NCBI GenBank assembly: GCA_041390865.1
Contig: JAWKPC010000023.1
Coordinates: 1 to 64,000 of the forward strand
Source of the DNA: JAUIIK01 sp041390865
Lineage (GTDB): Bacteria > Chloroflexota > Chloroflexia > Thermomicrobiales > CFX8
Reading direction: 5' to 3'
DNA length: 64,000 nucleotides
Shown here piece after piece: positions 45,203-54,881 of the stretch (position 1 is its first letter; each line of letters starts with the position of its first letter). The position numbers were made by a program, and so were the translations under genes. The notes below the pieces were generated by a model. That model searched no databases, was not told where the DNA came from, and saw only the letters and a list, made by a program, of their open reading frames with translations.

Positions 45203-46318
45203 ATGGTAATGGTCGAGCGCGAACGATTCATCGGTGCCCACGATGGGCAGTCCTATCTCTTTACCGCCGCCGAGGGCCTCGTCCCGCGCACGGTAAACGA
45301 GGCGACGAAGCGCTACTACGAACACAAGACGGACCCGGTTGCCGGCCGTACTCACCACGCCGAAGTCGGCGCTGAGCTGCGCGGCCGTCTCGCGCGGCTC
45401 CACGGCGGAGAACCTGGCGACATCGCCCTGCTTGGAAACGCTTCCCAGGGGATCAGCGCCATCTACGCGCTGATCGACTGGCGGCCCGGGGACAACATCG
45501 TCCTCGTCACCAGTGAACTGGAGTTCCCCTCGGTCGGCCTGCCGGCACTCAAGCGCGTCGCGATGGGAGAGGTCGAAGTTCGTATCGTCGAGCACTCGAA
45601 CTGGGTCATCGAACCGGAGGCTGTGATCGATGCCGTCGACGAACGATCCCGGCTCGTGTTCGCATCGCACGTCAGCTATCGGACCGGTTTTCGGTTGGAT
45701 ATCGAAGCGATCGGCGATCAGCTAGAGGGCAGCGGAACGATATTTGCCGTCGACGCTACCCAGTCTCTCGGCGCGTTGCCGGTTCCTGCCTCGTCCTGCG
45801 ACTTCGTCGTTTCGACGTCCGGTAAGTGGATGCTCGGTCCCTACGGCGTCGGTCCACTCTACTGGAATCGGGACCGCCTTCCGGACGTCGAACCCGCCGA
45901 TATCGGCTGGTACAGCGTCATCGACGATCTGGCCCAGCCCTACGAACTGAAACCCGATGCGGGGCGCTTTGAGGTCGGCAGCCTCGACTGGCCGGCGATC
46001 TACGCGCTCAACGAGGGTCTCAAGGTCATCGAAGAAGTCGGTGTCGAAAACATCGAACGCCACGTCACGAAGCTGGCCGGAGACCTGCTCGATCAGCTGC
46101 GGGAGTTCGATCTGGACGTCATAACCTCTCCGGATCCTGTCCACCGCTCCGGCATCGTGAGCTGGCGGGATGCCGACCCCGCGGCGGCCGCATCCCGGCT
46201 CGCAGAGCATGGGGTATTCGTGACCGGAAGCTCCGGCCGGATTCGCTCCGCATTTCACCTCTACAATGACGAATCCGACGTTGAACGGCTGGTCGGCGCG
46301 TTGAGCGACATCCTGTAG
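45203..46318 (+). CDS. class V aminotransferase (cysteine desulfurase-like)
   Basis: A PLP enzyme of about 371 residues. It has the nucleotide of the class V fold GNASQGISAIYALIDWRPGD, the PLP-contacting VFASHVSYRTGFRLD and IFAVDATQSLGALPV, and the Schiff-base Lys in VSTSGKWMLGPYGVG. The C-terminal domain contains VSWRDADPAAAASRLAEHGV and ends SAFHLYNDESDVERLV. The family includes cysteine desulfurases and selenocysteine lyases as well as aminotransferases and epimerases; the active-site Cys loop of NifS/IscS is not evident. The start at ATG 45203 is chosen although an ATG at 45209 and a longer 45170 frame exist. The upstream AGAAAG is weak. It heads a long plus-strand gene run. Confidence 0.82.
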   Translation: MVMVERERFIGAHDGQSYLFTAAEGLVPRTVNEATKRYYEHKTDPVAGRTHHAEVGAELRGRLARLHGGEPGDIALLGNASQGISAIYALIDWRPGDNIVLVTSELEFPSVGLPALKRVAMGEVEVRIVEHSNWVIEPEAVIDAVDERSRLVFASHVSYRTGFRLDIEAIGDQLEGSGTIFAVDATQSLGALPVPASSCDFVVSTSGKWMLGPYGVGPLYWNRDRLPDVEPADIGWYSVIDDLAQPYELKPDAGRFEVGSLDWPAIYALNEGLKVIEEVGVENIERHVTKLAGDLLDQLREFDLDVITSPDPVHRSGIVSWRDADPAAAASRLAEHGVFVTGSSGRIRSAFHLYNDESDVERLVGALSDIL

Positions 46319-46394
46319 ATTGTCATCCGCGCTTCCGCATTCCGCGTATACACTAGTGATGTAGATCGGGATCGAACGGCCGAAGGGAAACGAG

Positions 46395-48446
46395 TTGCTG
46401 GCCAACGGGGACTCGCGAAAACTCAGTGTGACGGTCGTTGCCGTCCTGTTCGCGATCGCGATGTTCGGCGGCGTCTTTACCGGCGGGGCCGCGTTCCTGG
46501 CGGTGAACGTCATCACCTCTGATGACGATCCTGATCCGACCTCCCCCGCCGTCGCGGCAGGTACGGCAACGGCTACACAGGAGGCTGACAGCTCGCCGAC
46601 CCCGAGCACAGCGCTCGCCACGCCCTCCGGATCGACACCAACCACCACAGATGCCGCGCCGACACCGACGTTCTCGGCAAGCGTCGCACCGACCGCCACC
46701 TTGCCTCAACTCCAGCCCACCCCAACGGCCACGCCGACGCCGACCGGCCTCGTGCTCGTGGCCGACACCGCCGAAGACGTTGTCCGCGCGTTCGCCGATG
46801 ACGGATCGCTGGCCTATACGATCGGCGAGACGAATGCGAACGGAGCCGCGTTCCACACTGGCTCCGGAGTAGGATCCGGCCCGAACGATGAGATATTCGT
46901 GGCCGACACGAGCGGCGCCAGAATTGTCCATATGGCGGCCGATGGGACACTGATCAACGTCTGGGGCGAACGCGGTTCCGGCCCCGGCCAGTTCAGCCAG
47001 CCCTGGGATGTCACCGCCGACGAACTCGGCAACGTCTACGTCGTCGATCGCGGCAACCATCGCGTCCAGAAGTTCGATTCCGGCGGCGGCTACCTGACCG
47101 AATGGGGCTCTCAAGGTTCGGGGGAAGACGAATTCCTGAATCCAACATTCATCGTCGCGGACGAGGGGTACCTCTATGTTAGCGACACCGGCAATGATCG
47201 CATCATGCAGTTCGACTATGACGGCGTGCTCCTGCAAATCTGGGACGGAACCGGCACGGCCGCAGGACCGTTGAACAACCCGGGAGGCGTCGGCATCGAC
47301 CCCGACAACAACTTTTACGTCGCCGACACCAGTAACGACCGGATTGTCAAAGTCACTCGCAACGGCACATTCCTCTGGGAGAGCGGCAGCGAGGGCAGCG
47401 GAGACGGCCAGCTCGATGCGCCGACGAGCCTGTCAATCGATAGCGATGCCCTTCTGTACATTGCCGACACCGGCAACAACCGCATCGCGAAGTGGTATTT
47501 CGAAGGCAACCAGCTCGCTGTCTGGTCTTCGATAGAGGGCAGCGAATCGCAGATCGTCGAACCGCACGACGTCACCGTCAACTGGAGCAAGGATCAGTTC
47601 ATCGTTACACAGAACTCGGTCGCCACATTGACCGTCGCGACGATCGAAGGTCTGTTCCAGACTGAGATCTACAGCAGTCTTCTCCAGGACGGTGGTCTGG
47701 CTAGCCCGTTCTTCATGGCCGTCGATGGGAACGGCGACGTCTGGATTGCCGATAGCGGCAACAATCGCATCCAGAAGTTCAGCCGGGACGGTCAGTTTCT
47801 CAGCGGTATTGGATGGTTCGGAACCGACCCCGGTCAATTCCAACTTCCACTCGGGCTCGCCATTGCCGCTGACGGCTCGATCTACGTCGTCGACAGCCAC
47901 AACCATCGCGTCCAGCAGTTCTCCGCCGATGGCCAGTTCATGCGTCAGTTCGGGGCGGAGGGGAATGGGGAGGCACAGTTCTTCCGCCCGCAAGGCATCG
48001 CGATCGCCGGCGACGGTACTCTACTCGTGACCGACACCGACAATCACCGCATCCAGCGCTTTACGCCGGAAGGCGACTACATCGCTACCTGGGGTACGGC
48101 CGACCCAAGCGACGCACCAGGAGATTTCCGCCGGCCGGTCGGAATCCTCGTCGTCGGAGACGCCGTCTATGTCACCGATCAGGGCAACAATCGCGTCCAG
48201 GTGCTCGACATCGACGGCAACGTCCTGAACACCTGGGGAGAGAAGGGCGAGGCCGACGGGCAGTTCAACGCCCCGACCGGCATCGCACAGGACAATGACG
48301 GCTACATCCAGATCGTTGACATCCTGAACCGGCGGGTGCAGGTGTTCACGCTGGAAGGCGCCCACATCAGGACATGGAACGGCTCCGGAACGGCAGCCGG
48401 CCCGTTCACGATGCCCGTCGCCGTCACCGTCTTCCCGCGGGAATAG
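46395..48446 (+). CDS. membrane-anchored NHL-repeat beta-propeller protein
   Basis: A 683-residue surface protein. One membrane anchor (LSVTVVAVLFAIAMFGGVFT, residues 12-35) is followed by a Thr/Pro/Ser-rich stalk (to about residue 120) and then ten or more NHL repeats of the form GxxxxPxGVAIDxxGNIYVADTGNNRIQKF, for example near residues 185-215, 290-310 and 480-520. NHL propellers bind proteins, carbohydrates or RNA; outside the membrane they are likely ligand-binding. The start is TTG with AAGGGA about 8 bases upstream. It is followed 9 bases later by a paralogue of the same layout. Confidence 0.8.
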   Translation: MLANGDSRKLSVTVVAVLFAIAMFGGVFTGGAAFLAVNVITSDDDPDPTSPAVAAGTATATQEADSSPTPSTALATPSGSTPTTTDAAPTPTFSASVAPTATLPQLQPTPTATPTPTGLVLVADTAEDVVRAFADDGSLAYTIGETNANGAAFHTGSGVGSGPNDEIFVADTSGARIVHMAADGTLINVWGERGSGPGQFSQPWDVTADELGNVYVVDRGNHRVQKFDSGGGYLTEWGSQGSGEDEFLNPTFIVADEGYLYVSDTGNDRIMQFDYDGVLLQIWDGTGTAAGPLNNPGGVGIDPDNNFYVADTSNDRIVKVTRNGTFLWESGSEGSGDGQLDAPTSLSIDSDALLYIADTGNNRIAKWYFEGNQLAVWSSIEGSESQIVEPHDVTVNWSKDQFIVTQNSVATLTVATIEGLFQTEIYSSLLQDGGLASPFFMAVDGNGDVWIADSGNNRIQKFSRDGQFLSGIGWFGTDPGQFQLPLGLAIAADGSIYVVDSHNHRVQQFSADGQFMRQFGAEGNGEAQFFRPQGIAIAGDGTLLVTDTDNHRIQRFTPEGDYIATWGTADPSDAPGDFRRPVGILVVGDAVYVTDQGNNRVQVLDIDGNVLNTWGEKGEADGQFNAPTGIAQDNDGYIQIVDILNRRVQVFTLEGAHIRTWNGSGTAAGPFTMPVAVTVFPRE

Positions 48447-48455
48447 GACAGCATT

Positions 48456-50511
48456 TTGGGGAACTGGCTCCGCTCGCTTCCGCGTCTCGTCCTGCTCATG
48501 ATCGGCGCGTTCGTCACGATGCTCCTGGTTGGCGCCATCCTGGGCCTGCTGCTTGCGCTCGGGATCAACTCACTCGAAAGCGACGACTCCGACCCGACAG
48601 CGACGTCCGCTCCGACGCTGGAGAGCCGTCAGGGCACGCCTACAACCCCTCCCACACGTCAGATCGAGCCGGCTCCGAGCTCCACTTCAGTCGACCAATC
48701 GACACCGGTCGAGACTCCAACCGCTGTAACGACGAGTCCAACCACCGTCCCGATAACGGGATCTCCAACCATCGAGCCGAAGCCGACCGCGACAGCGGTT
48801 CCAACGCTGGAGATCCCCAGCGGCAGCGTCTATATCGCCGATCTGACGGCACGCACGGTGACGGCGCTCGCGCCGGACGGCACGGAGCTGGTGACCTGGG
48901 GCGAGTCGGGTCCGGCCGCCGCCTTTGACGTACCGGCGCGGATCGCCGCGGCGCCGGACGGTTCGGTCTACCTGTCGGTCTTCGAGGAGCACACCATTTA
49001 TCACGTCGGACGGGAAGGGAACCTCCTCCAGCAATGGGGGACGTTCGGCGAGGGCCCCGGGGAGTTCCGTTGGCCCGAAGGAATCGCTGTCGATGCCCAG
49101 AGTAACCTGTACGTCGCGGACGCCGGAAACAACCGGATACAGAAGTTCGGACCCACCGGCGACTATCTCTACGAATGGGGACTGACCGGCAGCGATGCCG
49201 GCAGATTCGACCGGCCGGTCGCGATCGCCGCGAAGGACAACAACATCTACGTTGCCGAGGCGGGGAACAATCGAATCCAGTGGTTCGACGGGTTCGGGAC
49301 GGTTAATGGCGAATGGAACGGCGGGGAAAGCGGAACGACCTTTGACAACCCGTCGGGACTCGCGATCGACGCGGCAGGCAATGTCTACGTTGCCGATACC
49401 GGAAACGACCGCGTCTTGAAGTTCACCCGGGATGGCCGGTTGATCCTCGAATGGGGAGCCAGCGGATCGGCCGCCGGGGAGTTCGGCGCGCCCTATGGTC
49501 TGGCCGTTGCCGGCGACGACAGCATCTCCGTCGCCGATAGCGGAAACGACCGGGTGCAGAAGTTCGACTTCGATGGCAATCACCAGTTCTCCACCGGTTC
49601 GAGCGGCACCGGCGATGGGCAGTTTACGGTCGTAAAGGACCTGGCCTTCGCCAGCGACGGAGTCATTCTGGCGATCGACCAGACGCTGCCCCGTATCCAG
49701 CGCATCGCGACCAACGGCAGCTTCGGCGGAACGCTCTGGTCAGCCGGCAGCGAGCTGGGCGCGTTCGGCCGCCCCTGGGGCGTAGCCGTGGCGGGCGATG
49801 GAACCGTTTACGTTAGCGACCCGCTTCACGATCGAGTCCAGATCTTCGACGAATCCGGAGCATTTCAGACCGTCTGGGGCGGGTTCGGCACCGAACCTGG
49901 GCAGTTCGATACGCCGCTCGGGATGGTGATCGATAGCAGCGGCGCGATTCTTATCGTCGACAGCGAGAATCACCGGATACAGAAGGTGTCGCCCGACGGA
50001 CAGGTTCTGGCGATCTTCGGCGGTAACGGTCCGGGCGACGACGGCCATGGCCGATCCCGGCCAGTTTCACGACCCCCACGGAATCGCTCTCGACAACCAG
50101 GGCAATATCTACGTCACCGATACAGCCAACAATCGGGTTCAGAAGCTAAGTCCGGACGGTACGCCGATCACGACCTGGGGATCGGAGGGTATTGGCACTG
50201 GCCAGTTCAGACGACCGGTGGCGATTGCCGTCAACGACGCGGCCGGCACCGTCTATGTCGGGGACCAGCAGAACCAGCGCATTCAGATGTTCTCGCTCGA
50301 CGGCGAACATCTCGGCCAGTGGAATAGCCGCGTCACCCTGACCGGTCTCGCGATCGACGATCTGGACCGGCTCTTCGTCGCCTATACCGAGGACACCGAA
50401 AACAATCTCCAGCAGTTGGACATCGACGGCGACTTCCTGGTGATCAGGGGTGGCCGCGCATTCGGCGAGCACGACTTTCTGGGACCGGCCGGGGTAGCCC
50501 TTCGCCCGTGA
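48456..50511 (+). CDS. second membrane-anchored NHL protein, one frameshift
   Basis: A tandem paralogue of the preceding gene: anchor (LVLLMIGAFVTMLLVGAILG), Thr/Pro stalk (to about 130), and NHL repeats to the end, about 684 residues after correcting one indel. The frame breaks near 50043: GACGGCCATGGCCGATCC has one base too many, since GACGGCATGGCC restores DDGMADPGQFHDPHGIALD. The downstream frame continues without interruption to TGA 50509-50511. It starts with TTG at 48456 directly after the first gene. Two such propellers side by side suggest duplication; the pair may work together on the cell surface. Confidence 0.78.
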
Positions 50512-50555
50512 TCTAGAATGGGCAGGTTGCAGCATCGCAATGGGAAGGGACGGCC

Positions 50556-51014
50556 GTGAAGATCGAAGCGATTTTCACCGCTCCAGCGGCGAGCGAACCG
50601 ATGATCCAGCACGAACGGATCCGAGCTATTGCCGGTCAGGGGCTGGACGGCGATAGGTATACGCTGGGTACCGGTTTCTACAGCGACGGACAAGAGGGCA
50701 GGCAGCTGACGCTGATCGAAGCCGAGGATCTCGAGCAGCTGAACGCCGGAGGCGTGGAGCTCAGCCGCCAGGAATGCCGGCGAAACCTCGTAACGAGTGG
50801 CGTCGACTTGCCGCCGCTCATCGGCAAGCGGTTTCGAATCGGAGACGTCCTCTGCGAAGGCATCAAAATGTGCCCACCCTGCAACCACCTGGAGGATCTC
50901 ACACGGCCGGGGCCACTAAAAGGACTTGCACGCTCGGGAGGAATCCGGGCGCATATCCTGTCAGACGGCTTCATCGCCGTAGGGGACGATATCTCGGTCG
51001 AATCCAAAACCTGA
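50556..51014 (+). CDS. MOSC-domain protein
   Basis: A 152-residue single MOSC domain, related to the C-terminal domain of molybdenum cofactor sulfurase and YiiM. Key features: GQGLDGDRYTLGTGFYSDGQ near residue 28, QLTLIEAEDLEQLNAGGVEL, RRNLVTSGVDLPPLIGKRF, and the conserved Cys pair CPPCNH near 108. Such stand-alone proteins are thought to carry or transfer sulfur. It starts with GTG, with GGAAGGGA about 8 bases upstream. MoaA (59724-60737) is the other molybdenum-cofactor gene in the window, but the two are not adjacent. Confidence 0.85.
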   Translation: MKIEAIFTAPAASEPMIQHERIRAIAGQGLDGDRYTLGTGFYSDGQEGRQLTLIEAEDLEQLNAGGVELSRQECRRNLVTSGVDLPPLIGKRFRIGDVLCEGIKMCPPCNHLEDLTRPGPLKGLARSGGIRAHILSDGFIAVGDDISVESKT

Positions 51015-51046
51015 GACAACCGGAACTAGAAATTGGAAAGAATCCC

Positions 51047-51874
51047 ATGCTTGGAAATCACGCGCGAAAACGACTGGCGAACGGTGAGCCGTCGATTGGT
51101 ACCTGGCTCTCGATTCCTAGCCCGGAGGCGGCTGGCCTTGTCGCCCGTCTGGGCTTCGACTGGCTGACGGTCGATGCCGAACACAGTCCGGTCGATATTC
51201 TCACCCTGGCCCGGATGTTCAGCGCCATCAGCGCTTCCGGTACCGCCCCGATGGTTCGCATCCCATGGAACACCCCGGAGAACTTCAAGCGAGTCCTAGA
51301 TGCCGGTGCCTGGGGCATCGTCGTGCCGATGGTTAACAGCCGCGCCGAAGCGGAACAGGCCGTCGAAGCCACTCGCTATCACCCGCTCGGGCGCCGAAGC
51401 GTCGGCGGAAGCGGCCACGCGATGAGCTTCCGCGCCGAATCAAGCGACTACTACGCCCGGGCGAACGACGAGATCCTGCTCGTCCTCCAGATCGAGCACG
51501 CCGAAGGCGTCGAGAATTGCGAGGAGATTCTCAGCGTTCCCGGAGTCGACGCTTGTTTTATCGGCCCGAACGACCTCGCCGCGTCGATGGGTCTCGGGAT
51601 CGGCACGCCGCTGGAGAGCGACGATCCGCATGTCGTCGAAGCGATCGATTACGTGCTGAAGACCGCCAAGTCGGTCGGTGTCGCGCCCGGCATCCATACC
51701 TCCGGCGTCGAAGGCATCAACATGCGCATCGAGCAGGGATTCCAGTATCTGGCGCTCGCGTCGGAAGCACGCTACATGCTGGCCTCGCTTGGCGCCGCCC
51801 TTCAGGATGTCAACTGGAGCCAGTCGGAGCGGGACTTCGCCGGTGACTCCGGAGATGAAATCGTCCGCTATTGA
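51047..51874 (+). CDS. HpcH/HpaI-type aldolase
   Basis: A 275-residue class II aldolase of the HpcH/HpaI family, which cleaves 2-keto-3-deoxy acids to pyruvate and an aldehyde. Motifs: GTWLSIPSPEAAGLVARLGF, the metal/substrate region DWLTVDAEHSPVD near 40, catalytic Arg in APMVRIPWNTP near 70, PMVNSRAEAEQAVEATRYHP, and the metal-ligand pair in QIEHAEGVENCEEIL and CFIGPNDLAASMG. These match the metal-dependent class. The substrate is unknown. The start is the ATG of MLGNHARK with GGAAAG about 7 bases upstream. It lies 32 bases after the MOSC gene. Confidence 0.88.
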   Translation: MLGNHARKRLANGEPSIGTWLSIPSPEAAGLVARLGFDWLTVDAEHSPVDILTLARMFSAISASGTAPMVRIPWNTPENFKRVLDAGAWGIVVPMVNSRAEAEQAVEATRYHPLGRRSVGGSGHAMSFRAESSDYYARANDEILLVLQIEHAEGVENCEEILSVPGVDACFIGPNDLAASMGLGIGTPLESDDPHVVEAIDYVLKTAKSVGVAPGIHTSGVEGINMRIEQGFQYLALASEARYMLASLGAALQDVNWSQSERDFAGDSGDEIVRY

Positions 51875-51923
51875 TCGAGGCGACGAGTTGCGACGAGGGC
51901 CAGGCGCAAGGTCAAGCGGCTAG

Positions 51924-53102
51924 ATGAGCGCTCCCTTCTCGCCAATCAGGCTCTGGACGCCGCTCCGTCCGAGGTCGCCAGAAGAAGAGCATCGAGCGGC
52001 GACACCGCTCGAGCTCTTCTTCGATCTCGTCTTTGTCGTCGCGATCGCTCAGGCCGCCAGCAGCCTCCATCATGCGGTGGCGGAAGATCACATCGGCGAT
52101 GGCATCGTCAGCTATCTCATGGTCTTCTTTGCTATCTGGTGGGCCTGAGTTAACTTCACCTGGTTTTCGTCCGCATATGACAACAACGACGTCATCTATC
52201 GACTGCTCGTCTTCGCCCAGCTCTTCGGCGCCCTCGTCCTGGCGGCCGGTGTTACGACCGCCTTTGAAGAGAACAGCTGGGGTATCCCGATCGTCGGCTA
52301 CGTCATCATGCGTCTGCCGCTGGCGATCCAGTGGCTCCGGGCGGCAGTGACAGACGAGCAGCGGCGTCCGACCGCTATTCGCTATGCTGCAGGCGTCATT
52401 CTCGTTCAGATAGCCTGGTGCGGCGTCTATTTTATTCCGGATTCCGCGATCATCCCGGTATTCCTGGCACTCGTCGTCTGCGAGCTCGCAGTCCCGGCAT
52501 GGGCAGAACGCGCGGCTAGAACCACCTGGCACGCCGGCCATATCGCGGAGCGCTACGGACTCCTGACCATCATCGTCCTCGGCGAGTCGATCCTGGCCGC
52601 TACACTCGCGATCGAAGACACGACGATCACGACAACGTTCGATGGAGACCTTACGGCGATCATCGCCGGCGCATTCCTCACTGTCCTATCCATGTGGTGG
52701 CTGTACTTCTCGCGAATCTCCGAAGAACTCTTGACCACCTTCGAGAGAACCTTCGTCTGGGGCTACGGCCACTATTTCATCTTCTCGTCGGCGGCAGCGG
52801 TTGGCGCCGGGATCGCGATTTCCGTCGACTACGCTACGGATCATGCGGCGATCGGTTCGTTCGCCGCCGGCGCATCGGTAGCCATTCCAGCGGCGGTGTT
52901 CTTGATGGGGATCTGGTCTCTCCACTTCCGGTTCCTGTCGAATAACAGGTACGAGCTGTTCCTGGCGCCGGCGTTCGCCATCGCCATTCTCCTGACGCCG
53001 CTTACCGGTTTCGCTGTACTCTTGACCGGTGTGCTGCTGGCGACGCTGGTGGCATTGGAGGTTGCGATTCAGCAAAGAGCAATCGCGCCTCGATCAGCGT
53101 AG
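51924..53102 (+). CDS. LtrA-family membrane protein, in-frame TGA at a Trp site
   Basis: A low-temperature-requirement A-type protein of about 392 residues with roughly ten membrane helices. It shows family motifs LRPRSPEEEHRATPLELFFDLVFVV-like in the first 45 residues, DVIYRLLVFAQLFGALVLAA, ERYGLLTIIVLGESILAAT (the Glu-rich TM), and SMWWLYFSRISEEL. The TGA at 52146-52148 (codon 75) falls in FFAIWWA[W]VNFTWF, where relatives have Trp, so a single G-to-A change from TGG is the simplest cause. Both sides of the stop are in the same frame and homologous. It is not a selenocysteine site. LtrA function is unknown; it may be an exporter. Confidence 0.8.
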
Positions 53103-53156
53103 CCTTGTCATTCACGAAACCGCGTCGACGCAAAACGGGCATGGAGAACTACCAGT

Positions 53157-54095
53157 ATGGCCGGTGGTAACGAACGAGTCGTCCTTGCCGCGCTTGGCGC
53201 GAATCTCGGAATTGCGGCGAGCAAGCTAGCGGTCGGGCTTACGACGGGCAGTACGGCGATGCTGGCAGAAGCGGCACACTCGTTCGCCGACTCGATCAAC
53301 CAGGTTTTTCTCCTCGTCAGCCTGCGGCTAAGCGACAATCCCGCCGACGAGTCCCATCCCTACGGCTACGGCAAAGAACGATTCTTCTGGGCCTTCCTTG
53401 CCGCAGTCTTTATCTTCGTTGCCGGGGCCTTCTTCTCGTTCTACCAGGGATTCGACCGCCTCCTGCATCCTCATGAGCACGAAGGAGCGTTCTGGCCAAC
53501 CTACCTTGTCCTGGGAATCGCATTCGCGTTCGACGGCACCGTCTTCGTCATCGCTATCCGGGAAGTCCTCGGTCGCGCCCGGGAGCAGAGCATCGGCGCT
53601 TTCGAGTACCTGAAGCGAAGTTCTGACGTGACACTGAAGACGGCCCTGTACGAGGATCTGGCGGCAACGATCGGCATCGTTATCGCCGTCATTGGCGTCG
53701 GGCTCGTCCAGATCACCGGCGACAGCCGATATGACGCGATGGCGTCGATGGCCATCGGCGTCGTTCTGATCGCTGTCGCCCTCATGCTCGGCCGCGAGGC
53801 GAGGGCGCTGTTGCTCGGCGAGTCGGCGGAAGACCGGGTGGAAGCCCGGATCCGCGAGCAGTTGCTGTCTCATCCGGACGTCATGCGCATCGTTGAACTC
53901 TTGACGATGCAGCTCGGCTACAACAGCGTCCTCGTGACCGGCCGGATCGACCTGAGAAACAGCCTCAGCGCGCGCGAAGTCGAGAATCTGATGTCTTCAT
54001 TGGACAGCCACGTCAAGGACGCCGTGCCCAGCGTGCGGAACATCTATCTCGAACCGCACGCCCCGGGCGGCTCGAACCAGACAGAGAACGAATAA
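53157..54095 (+). CDS. cation diffusion facilitator transporter
   Basis: A 312-residue CDF-family divalent cation exporter with six membrane segments and a C-terminal cytoplasmic domain. TM2 has the site-A motif HSFAD (SINQVFLLVSL follows). TM5 carries ALYEDLAATIG, where HxxxD or DxxxD is usual in ZitB/FieF types, so the binding site is of the SLC30A9-like subtype and the metal cannot be named with certainty. A His-containing loop (HPHEHEGAFWP) lies between TM3 and TM4. ATG has no strong GGAGG; GAGAACTACCAGT precedes it. It follows the LtrA gene by 54 bases. Confidence 0.85.
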   Translation: MAGGNERVVLAALGANLGIAASKLAVGLTTGSTAMLAEAAHSFADSINQVFLLVSLRLSDNPADESHPYGYGKERFFWAFLAAVFIFVAGAFFSFYQGFDRLLHPHEHEGAFWPTYLVLGIAFAFDGTVFVIAIREVLGRAREQSIGAFEYLKRSSDVTLKTALYEDLAATIGIVIAVIGVGLVQITGDSRYDAMASMAIGVVLIAVALMLGREARALLLGESAEDRVEARIREQLLSHPDVMRIVELLTMQLGYNSVLVTGRIDLRNSLSAREVENLMSSLDSHVKDAVPSVRNIYLEPHAPGGSNQTENE

Positions 54096-54110
54096 CAAAG
54101 GAGTGAACGC

Positions 54111-54881
54111 TTGAGAATTGGTATCCAGATACAGCCACAGCATGCCGACTACGCCGACTTGCGCGAAACGGCGAAAAAGCTCGACGCCATGGGCGTCGAC
54201 GTGATCTACACTTGGGATCATTTCTTTCCGCTCTGGGGCGACCAGTCCAGCAAACACTTCGAGTGCTGGACCACGCTTGCATCGATCGCGGAGGTGACCG
54301 AACGCGCCAGTATCGGCGCGCTGGTGACGGCGAACAGCTACCGGAATCCGAATCTCCTGGCCGACATGGCCCGGACCGTCGATCACATCTCGAACGGCCG
54401 CCTCATTCTCGGAATCGGAGCAGGGTGGGCCAAGATCGACTATGACGAGTACGGCTATGAATTCGGAACGGCAGGAAGCAGACTTCGCGACCTTCGCCGC
54501 GATCTCCCGATCATTCGCCAGCGACTTGGCAAACTCAATCCGCCGCCCATCGGTGAGATGCCTATCTTGATCGGTGGCGGAGGCGAAAAAGTCACATTGC
54601 GCATCGTTGCCGAACACGCCGACATCTGGCACGGCTTTGGAGACCCGGAAACATTTATCCATAAGTCGGCCGTCCTGAATGACTGGTGTACGGAGATCGG
54701 ACGCGACCCCGCATCGATCGAGCGGTCGGTCGGAATATCCGATCCGCAAGACTTCGAAGCGGGCGACGCCCTCCTCGCTGCCGGCGCCGGACAGATCACC
54801 TTCGGCGTCAGCGGACCCGACTACGATCTCTCGAACGTCCAGCCCTGGCTTGACTGGCGGGACGCCGCGAACCAGAGATAG
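54111..54881 (+). CDS. LLM-class F420-dependent oxidoreductase
   Basis: A 256-residue TIM-barrel oxidoreductase of the luciferase-like monooxygenase/F420 family. It opens RIGIQIQPQHADYADLRETA, has YTWDHFFPLWGDQSSKHFEC near residue 35 with the cofactor-contact region, ASIGALVTANSYRNPNLLAD near 68, HISNGRLILGIGAGWAKIDY near 95, and the C-terminal barrel with EMPILIGGGGEKVTLRIVAE. These are the hallmarks of F420-binding members common in Actinobacteria and Chloroflexota. It starts with TTG 5 bases after AAAGGAG. Its position right after the CDF gene suggests co-transcription. Confidence 0.85.
   Translation: MRIGIQIQPQHADYADLRETAKKLDAMGVDVIYTWDHFFPLWGDQSSKHFECWTTLASIAEVTERASIGALVTANSYRNPNLLADMARTVDHISNGRLILGIGAGWAKIDYDEYGYEFGTAGSRLRDLRRDLPIIRQRLGKLNPPPIGEMPILIGGGGEKVTLRIVAEHADIWHGFGDPETFIHKSAVLNDWCTEIGRDPASIERSVGISDPQDFEAGDALLAAGAGQITFGVSGPDYDLSNVQPWLDWRDAANQR

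Noticed and set aside
42926..52148. Genetic code with TGA read as Trp or Cys
   Set aside because: Many genes end properly at TGA (for example the P-type ATPase, the MOSC gene and the GPH symporter), and Trp and Cys codons are used normally elsewhere.
52146..52148. Selenocysteine at the LtrA TGA
   Set aside because: Relatives have Trp, not Cys, at this position, and no hairpin with a loop at SECIS spacing was found by eye.
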